A stretch of DNA of 8,391 bases from Candidatus Zixiibacteriota bacterium (GTDB taxonomy: Bacteria; SM23-81; DAOVCL01). Location: assembly GCA_030670005.1 (NCBI GenBank), contig DAOVCL010000081.1, forward strand, positions 1-8,391, given 5' to 3'. The position numbers and the translations under genes were made by a program. The notes beneath the pieces were generated by a model. That model was given only the letters and a program-made list of their open reading frames with translations, searched no databases and was not told the origin of the DNA. Below are positions 1 through 5,258 of this stretch, piece by piece (the first letter of the stretch is position 1; every line of letters starts with the position of its first letter).

Positions 1-377
1 TATTTCACATAGAGGAGCTTAGCAGCTGCATCGAAGGCAATGGTGGTTTGGGCCAAATTTGTCATCTCGCTATCAATATTCACATCGTTTATCCCGTTGA
101 AGTAACCTGTCCCTTCTTTTACTACCCTCGGTTTAACCTTCCTTATATCCCACCTGCCGATGGGTAGGTGATGCGGATCGGTCCTTCTCCCCTTGAGCCT
201 AAGTCTCCCTTTGAGCTTGGAGGAGAGTATCTCCTCAAACTTAACCTTCTCAGCTTGGAAACCAGGGGTGGTCAGATTGGCTATGTTGTTGGCTATTACC
301 TTCTGCCTTAGGGCATAGGCATCCATTCCCCTCTTTAGACAGGGAATGGAGAGGTCATTGAAGATGAATTCACCCAA
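1..377 (-). CDS. flgB: Flagellar basal-body rod protein FlgB (C-terminus cut by window edge)
   Basis: FlgB is a proximal rod subunit of the flagellar basal body, exported by the flagellar type III apparatus and assembled in the periplasm. The 125 complete codons visible read as a typical FlgB. The N-terminal helix carries LRQKVIANNIANLTTPGF (residues 23-40), the rod/hook-family signature. A variable basic middle follows, then the C-terminal helix with DVNIDSEMTNLAQTTIAF (98-115). Only a short C-terminal tail is missing beyond position 1. No in-frame ATG precedes the conserved N-terminus. The start is TTG at 377-375, read after an AAGGAGGA Shine-Dalgarno at 389-382. It is the last gene of the minus strand here and would normally be followed by flgC and fliE outside the window. 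A 0.9 kb repeat-rich gap separates it from the regulatory operon, so it probably has its own promoter; I found no clear -24/-12 site for it. Confidence 0.95.
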   Translation of the reverse strand, partial: MGEFIFNDLSIPCLKRGMDAYALRQKVIANNIANLTTPGFQAEKVKFEEILSSKLKGRLRLKGRRTDPHHLPIGRWDIRKVKPRVVKEGTGYFNGINDVNIDSEMTNLAQTTIAFDAAAKLLYVK

Positions 378-381
378 ATTG

Positions 382-389
382 TCCTCCTT
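382..389 (-). promoter_or_regulatory. Shine-Dalgarno of flgB that fixes a TTG start
   Basis: AAGGAGGA on the minus strand lies four bases before TTG (377-375). The GTG two bases into the coding strand is in another frame, and the next in-frame ATG (codon 18) would remove the conserved rod-protein N-terminus. TTG is therefore the likely initiator. Confidence 0.7.
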
Positions 390-390
390 G

Positions 391-417
391 TAACAGCTTA
401 CCACAGAATCTCACGGA
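391..417 (-). repeat. 27-nt sequence shared with the 5' leader of the PilZ gene
   Basis: Read on the minus strand, these 27 bases match 4476-4450 with two mismatches by eye. Each copy ends in CTGTTA just before a Shine-Dalgarno: 13 bases before the flgB start and 18 bases before the PilZ gene start. The 4450-4476 copy is also the inner end of the right inverted-repeat arm, so this is probably a fragment of the same element. Confidence 0.7.
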
Positions 418-740
418 AAAAAGCAATTAAGAATTGAGAATTAAAGATGAAACTTTCCTGTGCTGTCAGGGCGGGAAACCCTGAGGGATGGAAAATGGAA
501 ATTTAGCCTGAGCTGGTAGGTGCCCTCATCTGACAGCCAAGGAGTGGTGGCGGAATTGGGTTCTGCCATTCCGGCTTTGAACACGAATTTCACGAATGGA
601 CGGATAGCACAAATCCTAATTCATAATTCTTTTGTATTCTACTCTCCATTCGAGTTGGTAGCGAGCTGTCAGACGCCCTCATCTGACGGCAATAGGTGGC
701 CCGAAGGGGACTTCTGTTACCTCAATGTAACCCTCGGCTA

Positions 741-767
741 CCCGTCCCGACCCAGGACGGGTCGGGA
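741..767. repeat. Two overlapping, mutually exclusive hairpins
   Basis: A perfect 9-bp stem, TCCCGACCC (745-753) with GGGTCGGGA (759-767), has a 5-base AGGAC loop. It overlaps an alternative 7-bp stem, CCCGTCC (741-747) with GGACGGG (755-761). Both cannot form at once. No T-run follows, so this is not a standard terminator. The function is unknown. Confidence 0.5.
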
Positions 768-793
768 AAGCCAGGTAGAAGATGGAGAAGGGT

Positions 794-1060
794 TTCTACC
801 GCACTTTAGTGTAGGGTTAAGGGCCTTTAGGCCCCTTTGTCTAACCCACAATGGGCTAAAGCCGGGTGGAAAAACTGAAATTGGAAAATAGAAAGAGAAC
901 TACTCTCTGAGCGACTCAGTGTTATCCGTGGTGACTATTCAGCTATCAGCTTTGTGTCTTTCCCCATTTTCGCCTCTTGGCTCTCGGCTTTTCATTGCAA
1001 TCTGTGCCCCTTGTTTGGTTGCGGCTTTGCCGCGCTATGCTAGTCCGTGGTGAACTGTTA
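794..1060 (+). repeat. Inverted repeat, left arm (267 bp)
   Basis: This segment is the reverse complement of 4450-4749, with scattered mismatches and two gaps. Aligned by eye, the left arm lacks 23 bases within the CCATTTTC-rich part (near 963-972) and 10 bases near 1049, which accounts exactly for 267 against 300 bp. The outer end holds small hairpins with TTTA or TAAA loops: GGGCC-TTTA-GGCCC at 821-834, and GGC-TAAA-GCC at 854-863. Outer arms GGGTTA and TAACCC enclose the first of these. There are no transposase signatures and no credible coding frame. Together with its partner it brackets the whole three-gene regulatory operon. Confidence 0.85.
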
Positions 1061-1293
1061 CCTTTGATTTTACATTCGCAGTCTCGCAAGGACCCTGAGG
1101 ATGATCCCCGCCTTCACTTGAGCCCAATGATATTCAGGTGTAATCTTTTGAAATTCCGCCTACTTATTTTGGCTTGCAAATAGCATACCCAAGTAGTTTG
1201 TAAAGCCGAAATGGCCTATATATCTGGATGAACTTAGAAGGCGGAAGATGCTCAGGGGTTCAAGATTGATGTAGTTTTTTCCTTAACCCGGCC
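1061..1293. other. Noncoding spacer after the response regulator gene
   Basis: No gene is recognised on either strand. The stretch after the regulator's stop (read leftward from 1293) contains a short A-run (RC of TTTTTT near 1275) but no convincing stem before it, so no intrinsic terminator is called. Short open frames here have no recognisable family features. Confidence 0.5.
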
Positions 1294-2661
1294 TTATTTT
1301 CCCGTCCATCCTTCCTCTCTGTACTCCTTGAGCTTATTCCTCAGGGTGCGAACCGTTATGCCCAACACCCTGGCCGACCTGGTGCGATTTCCTCCCTCTT
1401 TCTCTAAGGTCTTCAAGAGGAGGTTTTTCTCCACTTTCCTGAGGGAGAGCCCCACCAATGCGGAAAATGAGTTTGTCTTGTCCAGGCGAAGATTATACTG
1501 GAGGCTGAGGTGGTCTGGCCTCACCTCTGGGGTGGAGTTGAGGACAACAGCCCTCTCCATCTGGTTCTCCAGCTCCCTCACATTGCCTGGCCAGTCATAT
1601 TTGAGGAGTATCTCCATTGCTTCCTTAGAGATTGAGAACATCTCTTTGTGATATAATTCCCCGTATTTACGGAGGAAATATTCGGCAAGAAGGGGAATAT
1701 CATTGCGTCTCTCCCTTAAAGGGGGAAGGAGGATCTTCACCACATTTAGGCGAAAGAAGAGATCTTCCCTAAACTTCCCCTCCTTTATAGCCTGTGTGAG
1801 ATCCTGGTTTGTAGTGGCTATTACCCGCACATTGACCCTTATTGGTTCAGAGCCTCCCACCCGATAGAACTCGAACTCCTGCAAAACCCTTAGTAACTTT
1901 GCCTGTAGGCCGAGGCTCATCTCCCCAATTTCGTCTAAGAGGAGGGTTCCCCCATCGGCCAGCTCAAACTTACCCTTGCGGCGGGATATGGCCCCGGTGA
2001 AGGCCCCCTTCTCATGGCCGAAGAGTTCCGATTCTAAGAGGTTATCAGGCACGGCGGCGCAGTTTATGCTGATAAATGGCTTCTCCCGGCGAGGGCTCAC
2101 CTGATGAATGGCCCTGACCACCAACTCTTTTCCCGTTCCGCTCTCCCCCTGGATGAGGACCGTAGAATGGCTTTGAGCCACCAGTTCAATCAATTTGTAG
2201 ACATCCTGCATCTTTTTGTCCTTTCCCACCATCATTCCATATCCGGATTGGAGATTCAACTGCCCTCTAAGCCTTTTGTTCTCCTCCTTGAGCTGCTGAT
2301 AGTCTAATGCCTTCTCCACGGCCGCCTCTAATTCCTGAGCTGAGAAGGGCTTGCGTAGGTAGTTTGATGCACCCATCTTTACTGCCTGCACGGCCCCCTC
2401 GATGGTAGCATAGGCGGTCATCATCACCACCTCTGTAGAGGGAGAGAGCTTCTTTATGTGGGAGAGGAGATCCAGCCCACTGAGATCAGGTAACTTTATA
2501 TCCAGAACCGCCAGATGATAGGACTTCCTCTCGGCCATCTTCTGGGCCTCTAACCCCTTAGATGCGGTTTCCACTATATAGGGGCCTTGTGATAAGGTCT
2601 GAGCGATAAATTCTCTCATCAACACATCATCCTCGACTACAAGCAAATTTATAGGATCCAA
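1294..2661 (-). CDS. Sigma-54-dependent response regulator, NtrC family (FlrC/FleR-like)
   Basis: This is a DNA-binding activator that, when phosphorylated, hydrolyses ATP to open sigma-54 promoters. It has three domains in order. The receiver spans about 4-120, with acidic E10/D11/D12, phospho-acceptor D54, T82 and K104. The AAA+ domain spans about 143-378, with Walker A GESGTGKE at 172-179, GAFTGA at 219-224, Walker B LLLDE at 240-244 and WPGNVREL at 358-365. A Fis-type helix-turn-helix lies at about 408-447. At 455 residues it has full family length, and all catalytic residues are present. The start is TTG at 2661, preceded by AAAGGAGG with six bases of spacing. It follows the kinase gene by 85 bp on the same strand and points at flgB, so it is most likely the flagellar FlrC/FleR-type activator. 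A generic AtoC/ZraR-like role cannot be excluded from sequence alone. Confidence 0.93.
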   Translation of the reverse strand: MDPINLLVVEDDVLMREFIAQTLSQGPYIVETASKGLEAQKMAERKSYHLAVLDIKLPDLSGLDLLSHIKKLSPSTEVVMMTAYATIEGAVQAVKMGASNYLRKPFSAQELEAAVEKALDYQQLKEENKRLRGQLNLQSGYGMMVGKDKKMQDVYKLIELVAQSHSTVLIQGESGTGKELVVRAIHQVSPRREKPFISINCAAVPDNLLESELFGHEKGAFTGAISRRKGKFELADGGTLLLDEIGEMSLGLQAKLLRVLQEFEFYRVGGSEPIRVNVRVIATTNQDLTQAIKEGKFREDLFFRLNVVKILLPPLRERRNDIPLLAEYFLRKYGELYHKEMFSISKEAMEILLKYDWPGNVRELENQMERAVVLNSTPEVRPDHLSLQYNLRLDKTNSFSALVGLSLRKVEKNLLLKTLEKEGGNRTRSARVLGITVRTLRNKLKEYREEGWTGK

Positions 2662-2746
2662 GGTCGTCCTCCTTTGGTTTGCAGGTTCTATAGGTGATTA
2701 TCTCCTCTTTTACCAATGATATAGAGTTCAAAGATGGGGAATATCT

Positions 2747-3820
2747 TTAGCATTTAGCATCAAGCGATTTTGGGTTCTCTTCCGCTCTCTGATGCTTTGG
2801 CAAGGGAAAGAAGAGAGAGATGGTGGTTCCCCTACCCACTTTGCTCCAAAGTGCGATCTCACCACCATGGGCAACAACTATCTTTTTCACCAGAGCTAAG
2901 CCGAGGCCGGTTCCCCCCTCCCTTCTGCTGAAGAAGGGCTTGAAGATCCGGGCTTTAAATTTGGGGGGAATGCCACAGCCGGTATCGGAGATAGAGATAA
3001 AAGCCTTTCCTCTTCTCTGGAAGGTCTTTATGATCAGCCTTCCTCCTTGGGGCATAGCCTGCACTCCATTTAGGAGGATATTCAAGAGGGCTTGCCTCAG
3101 TTTTAGACCATCATCCTCTATCTTTATCCCTCCCTTTTTTAGCCGCCTCTGCACCTCTATCCCCTCAAGCTCTACCTCCTGGGCTAAGCAGTTCAGTGCC
3201 TCCTGGATCACCAAGTTTAGATCGACCAAATCCCTGGACTGGGGTTGCGGGCGGGTAAAGTCGAGGAGATCATTCACCAGCCGATCTATATTAGCCACAC
3301 CATCAGCTATGCGGGATATCAATCTCTCCTGAGATTCCCCCTTTGCTTCCCTCTTCAGGAGGCTGGCAAATCCCCTTATCCCTCCCAAGGGGTTTCTTAT
3401 CTCGTGAGCCACTTGGGCGGCCGCCTCGCCCACTTCAGCCAGGGCAATTCTCTCCTTTACCTGAGAGCGATCCTGAAATATCTCCACCCAGCCCAAAAGA
3501 TTTCCCTTCCCCTCGGTAACTGGAAAGATCTTTGATCTTATAAGAGTTCCCTTATCTCTAACCGAGATCTCCTTCTCCTGGGCTGAAGATGGGGGGTCAA
3601 CACCCCAAACATCCCGGTAGAACCTTCCCAGGACTTCCCCCTTTCGGTAGCCAGTGATCCTTTGGGCCGTCCGATTGAACTCAATTATTCTTCCCTCCCT
3701 GTTCAGGATTACCAGACCACTCTCTATTTCTTTGAGGATGGCCTGGATAAAATATCTTCCCTCCTCAGCCCAAGGAAGAACTCCTCTGGCCCTCTCCAAT
3801 TCCCTCACTACTTCCGGCAA
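2747..3820 (-). CDS. Soluble PAS-domain sensor histidine kinase (FlrB/FleS/NtrB-like)
   Basis: This is the predicted kinase partner of the adjacent sigma-54 activator. It has one PAS domain (about 25-118, with IIEFNRTAQRITGY). HisKA follows, with H-box AHEIRNP (H139, phosphatase-type E140xxN143). The HATPase has an N-box around N247/N251, G1 DTGCG 279-283, F-box FKPFF 293-297 and G2 GTGLGL 303-308. There are no membrane segments, so it senses an internal signal, as FlrB and NtrB do. The start is TTG at 3820, with GAGGAG nine bases upstream. The frame overlaps the PilZ gene by 13 bp, implying translational coupling. A GTG four codons later, overlapping the PilZ stop by one base, is an alternative start. 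The PAS ligand is not predictable. The flagellar role rests on gene order with the NtrC-type gene and flgB. Confidence 0.92.
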   Translation of the reverse strand: MPEVVRELERARGVLPWAEEGRYFIQAILKEIESGLVILNREGRIIEFNRTAQRITGYRKGEVLGRFYRDVWGVDPPSSAQEKEISVRDKGTLIRSKIFPVTEGKGNLLGWVEIFQDRSQVKERIALAEVGEAAAQVAHEIRNPLGGIRGFASLLKREAKGESQERLISRIADGVANIDRLVNDLLDFTRPQPQSRDLVDLNLVIQEALNCLAQEVELEGIEVQRRLKKGGIKIEDDGLKLRQALLNILLNGVQAMPQGGRLIIKTFQRRGKAFISISDTGCGIPPKFKARIFKPFFSRREGGTGLGLALVKKIVVAHGGEIALWSKVGRGTTISLFFPLPKHQRAEENPKSLDAKC

Positions 3821-4431
3821 CTTTTAGCTCTCCTCTGTAAGCGGTCAAGTTCAAAGAGACAGTGGGTAAGCCTCTCTCTGTCCTTTTGGGGGATGATCAA
3901 GAACTCTATGGCCGCAGATATTCTGTTCTCACCCTGATCTATAAGCCTTTTCACCTGACCCAAGGCAGAGATGGGTTCCTTGCCAGGAAGGAGTATCTCC
4001 AGCTTAAACCTCTCTTTTTCCCTGATCTCTCCCTTCCGGAATCCTAAGAGCAAAATCCCTCTGCTGCTAATGTCCTTACTTGTCCCCAACACCTCTCCCT
4101 TTTGAGGGAAACATCGCACTTTTATCTCCTCCTTTAGACGAAAACCACTGCGAGTGACCGCCTTCTTTGCCAAGTTCTGAGGGGAGGAGAGGAGGATGGT
4201 TGGCTCTTCATCGTGGTAGTTAAGATCTAAAACCTCAGCTTGAAAGAAGTAGGTGGCTTCGTCATTTAGAAGGCTCAGTTTGGCATTTTCACCGATTTTC
4301 ACCCTGACCCAATTCCCCTTCTCAACAGGAGGGGTAATCATCAACCCCTCTCTATCTACCTCCCTTACCCGCACAGGATAATCCCTGCCCTCAATCTCCA
4401 TCAGCAAGAGTTGATCAATTTTGAATAACAT
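3808..4431 (-). CDS. YcgR-like PilZ-domain protein (predicted c-di-GMP receptor)
   Basis: The protein has 207 residues in two parts. A beta-rich N-terminal domain of the YcgR type spans about 1-90. A C-terminal PilZ domain starts near residue 92 and carries both c-di-GMP-binding signatures intact: RxxxR (R94, R98) and DxSxxG (D120, S122, G125). There is no signal peptide or membrane helix, so it is cytoplasmic. YcgR-type proteins bind c-di-GMP and slow or bias the flagellar motor. Here the gene is first in an operon with the FlrB/FlrC-like pair, so it could instead pass the c-di-GMP level to the regulators; that is inference. The ATG start follows AGAGGAAG. The Shine-Dalgarno begins only a few bases beyond the end of the inverted-repeat arm at 4450. 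Its stop codon lies within the kinase gene. Confidence 0.88.
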   Translation of the reverse strand: MLFKIDQLLLMEIEGRDYPVRVREVDREGLMITPPVEKGNWVRVKIGENAKLSLLNDEATYFFQAEVLDLNYHDEEPTILLSSPQNLAKKAVTRSGFRLKEEIKVRCFPQKGEVLGTSKDISSRGILLLGFRKGEIREKERFKLEILLPGKEPISALGQVKRLIDQGENRISAAIEFLIIPQKDRERLTHCLFELDRLQRRAKSCRK

Positions 4432-4449
4432 TTTGGCTTCCTCTTTTCA

Positions 4450-4749
4450 TAACAGTTCACCACAGAATCTCACGGAGTTACCCAGCGCAGCAAAGCCGCA
4501 ACCAAACAAGGGCCACGGATTGCAATGAAAAGCCGAGAGCCAAGAGGCGAAAATGGAAATTAGGAAAATGAGAAAATGGGGAAAGACACAAAGCTGATAG
4601 CTGAATAGTCACCCCAGATAACCACTGAGTCGCTCAGAGAGTAGTTCTCTTTCTATTTTCCAATTTCAGTTTTTCTACCCGGCTTTAGCCCATTGTGGGT
4701 TAGGCAAAGGGGCCTAAAGGCCCGTAACCCGCACTAAAGTGCGGTAGAA
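4450..4749 (-). repeat. Inverted repeat, right arm (300 bp)
   Basis: This is the reverse-complement partner of 794-1060 and the fuller of the two copies. On the minus strand it starts with a perfect hairpin, CCGCAC-TTTA-GTGCGG, then GGGCC-TTTA-GGCCC inside a GGGTTA/TAACCC outer stem. A GGCTAAAGCC hairpin follows, then unstructured sequence. It ends in the 27-nt segment that abuts the PilZ gene ribosome site. Minus-strand frames across it, such as 4700-4957, resemble no family and are treated as spurious. Confidence 0.85.
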
Positions 4750-4848
4750 GTCTTCTACTCAAGGCAACCCTGAAAAACTTTGTCAAAAAAACAAGATCTT
4801 GCAGAATTGTAGTACAGAATCGTAGCAGTTCACGGGAGTCTCCCTGTG

Positions 4849-4872
4849 CTGTCAGGGCTCCTGCCCTGACAG
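4849..4872. repeat. Perfect 10-bp hairpin
   Basis: CTGTCAGGGC and GCCCTGACAG flank a TCCT loop. No T-run follows on either strand, so an intrinsic terminator is unlikely. The left arm and its upstream bases (4843-4858) recur exactly at 457-472, where the right arm is degenerate. This suggests a dispersed small palindromic element. Confidence 0.65.
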
Positions 4873-4907
4873 AAGAAGCTGTTTGTGGTTCCTCTTTTCT
4901 TACTGTA

Positions 4908-4923
4908 AGCAAATAATATACCA
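4908..4923 (-). promoter_or_regulatory. Possible sigma-54 promoter facing the PilZ-kinase-regulator operon
   Basis: The minus strand reads TGGTATATTATTTGCT. It has the obligatory GG-N10-GC spacing and a full TTGCT -12 element, with TGG and one further A matching the -24 consensus TGGCACG. By eye, 9 of the 12 fixed positions agree. It lies about 480 bp upstream of the PilZ gene, so transcripts would cross the whole right repeat arm. The -24 element is weak, and chance occurrence is a serious alternative. Confidence 0.3.
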
Positions 4924-4995
4924 AAGTTTGGCAAGCAGATAATTTACGGGTAGGCAATAACTTACCACCGCAGGGAAATTTTTGCCAGTTTAAAA

Positions 4996-5084
4996 AATGG
5001 GGTAAAAAGCTACAGAAAAATATCTGTGTTCAGCTATCTTTGTTGACTACATAAAGTTTCCCCGTAATGGGGTATTTTGCTACA
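4996..5084 (+). repeat. Pair of 19-nt direct repeats 70 bp apart (4996-5014, 5066-5084)
   Basis: Both copies read AATGGGGTA-N4-GCTACA. They differ only in the central four bases, AAAA in the first and TTTT in the second. The second copy ends 30 bases before the -35 element of the sigma-28 promoter, a position where a regulator of the hybrid kinase gene could bind. No known operator is recognised. Confidence 0.5.
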
Positions 5085-5114
5085 TAGGTCAATATGCCAC
5101 AGATAAGAAAATGT

Positions 5115-5141
5115 TAAAGTTCTTCTCAAATCTGCCGATAT
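5115..5141 (+). promoter_or_regulatory. Sigma-28 (FliA-type) flagellar promoter for the hybrid kinase gene
   Basis: TAAAGTTC (5115-5122), an 11-base spacer, then GCCGATAT (5134-5141). The enterobacterial FliA consensus is TAAAGTTT-N11-GCCGATAA, so 14 of 16 positions match with exact spacing. Transcription would start near 5150, leaving a leader of roughly 110 bases before the ATG at 5259. It points into the V4R sensor kinase. A second perfect -35-like TAAAGTTT at 5052-5059 has no matching -10 and is not called. Confidence 0.8.
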
Positions 5142-5244
5142 AAATAGATGATAAGGTTAAAAGATTAAGGAAAGGGAGGAAGATCCGTATTGGGATGTGA
5201 GAAGGGGTTCTAATCTGGGAAAGGCCAATTTTCAACCCTGATGT

Positions 5245-5250
5245 TAGGAG
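5245..5250 (+). promoter_or_regulatory. Shine-Dalgarno that selects the ATG at 5259
   Basis: TAGGAG lies eight bases before ATG 5259-5261. The in-frame ATG at 5241 has only AAGG some 17 bases upstream, and the TAGGAG motif falls inside its coding sequence. The downstream ATG is therefore preferred. Confidence 0.65.
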
Positions 5251-5258
5251 ATCATAGA

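Larger units (their letters stand above)
378..793. other. Repeat-rich noncoding gap upstream of flgB, left part
   Basis: No gene is supported here. The one open frame of note (about 520-891, plus) has no family signature, no ribosome site and runs into the inverted repeat. The stretch contains AT-rich aattaagaattgag-type sequence, the string cacgaatttcacgaatgg (near 591-608), which resembles dispersed intergenic repeats of some uncultured bacteria, and two copies of GCCCTCATCTGAC (near 522-534 and 675-687). It also holds CCTGTGCTGTCAGGGC at 457-472, repeated at 4843-4858, and strong hairpins around 741-767. The flgB promoter should lie in here, but none is obvious. Confidence 0.6.
4750..5114. 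other. Noncoding region between right repeat arm and the sigma-28 promoter
   Basis: No gene is supported. Contents are the 10-bp hairpin (4849-4872), the possible sigma-54 site (4908-4923, minus) and the spaced direct repeats (4996-5084). A small CCCC-GTAAT-GGGG hairpin lies at 5060-5072. A TTGACA hexamer is readable on the minus strand near 4773-4778, but no matching -10 follows, so no sigma-70 promoter is called. The promoter of the leftward operon should lie here or within the repeat arm. Confidence 0.6.

Noticed and set aside
520..891. Plus-strand 123-codon frame upstream of flgB
   Set aside because: No family signature, no ribosome site, biased toward hairpin and repeat sequence, and its end lies in the inverted repeat.
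993..1012. Sigma-54-like GG-N10-GC with TTGCA on the minus strand of the left repeat arm
   Set aside because: The -24 part beyond GG does not fit, it lies over 600 bp from flgB, and the equivalent in the right arm points away from the operon.
977..1183. Plus-strand 68-codon frame in the gap
   Set aside because: Its first part is repeat-arm sequence, and no start signal or recognisable domain is present.
1265..1293. Intrinsic terminator after the response regulator gene
   Set aside because: An A/T run is present, but no stable GC stem precedes it in the direction of transcription.
794..4749. Composite transposon or CRISPR-like array
   Set aside because: No transposase or integrase gene, no target-site duplication seen, no regularly spaced repeats, and the enclosed genes are ordinary flagellar regulators.
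4700..4957. Minus-strand 85-codon frame
   Set aside because: It spans the repeat arm and the 10-bp hairpin, and its composition reflects those repeats rather than a protein family.
5052..5078. Second sigma-28 site beginning with a perfect TAAAGTTT
   Set aside because: At the required 11-base spacing the next bases are GGTATTTT, which does not match GCCGATAA.
5190..5213. Possible 7-codon leader peptide (TTG start after GGGAGG) before the hybrid kinase gene
   Set aside because: Such short frames arise easily by chance, and nothing in its residues suggests attenuation.
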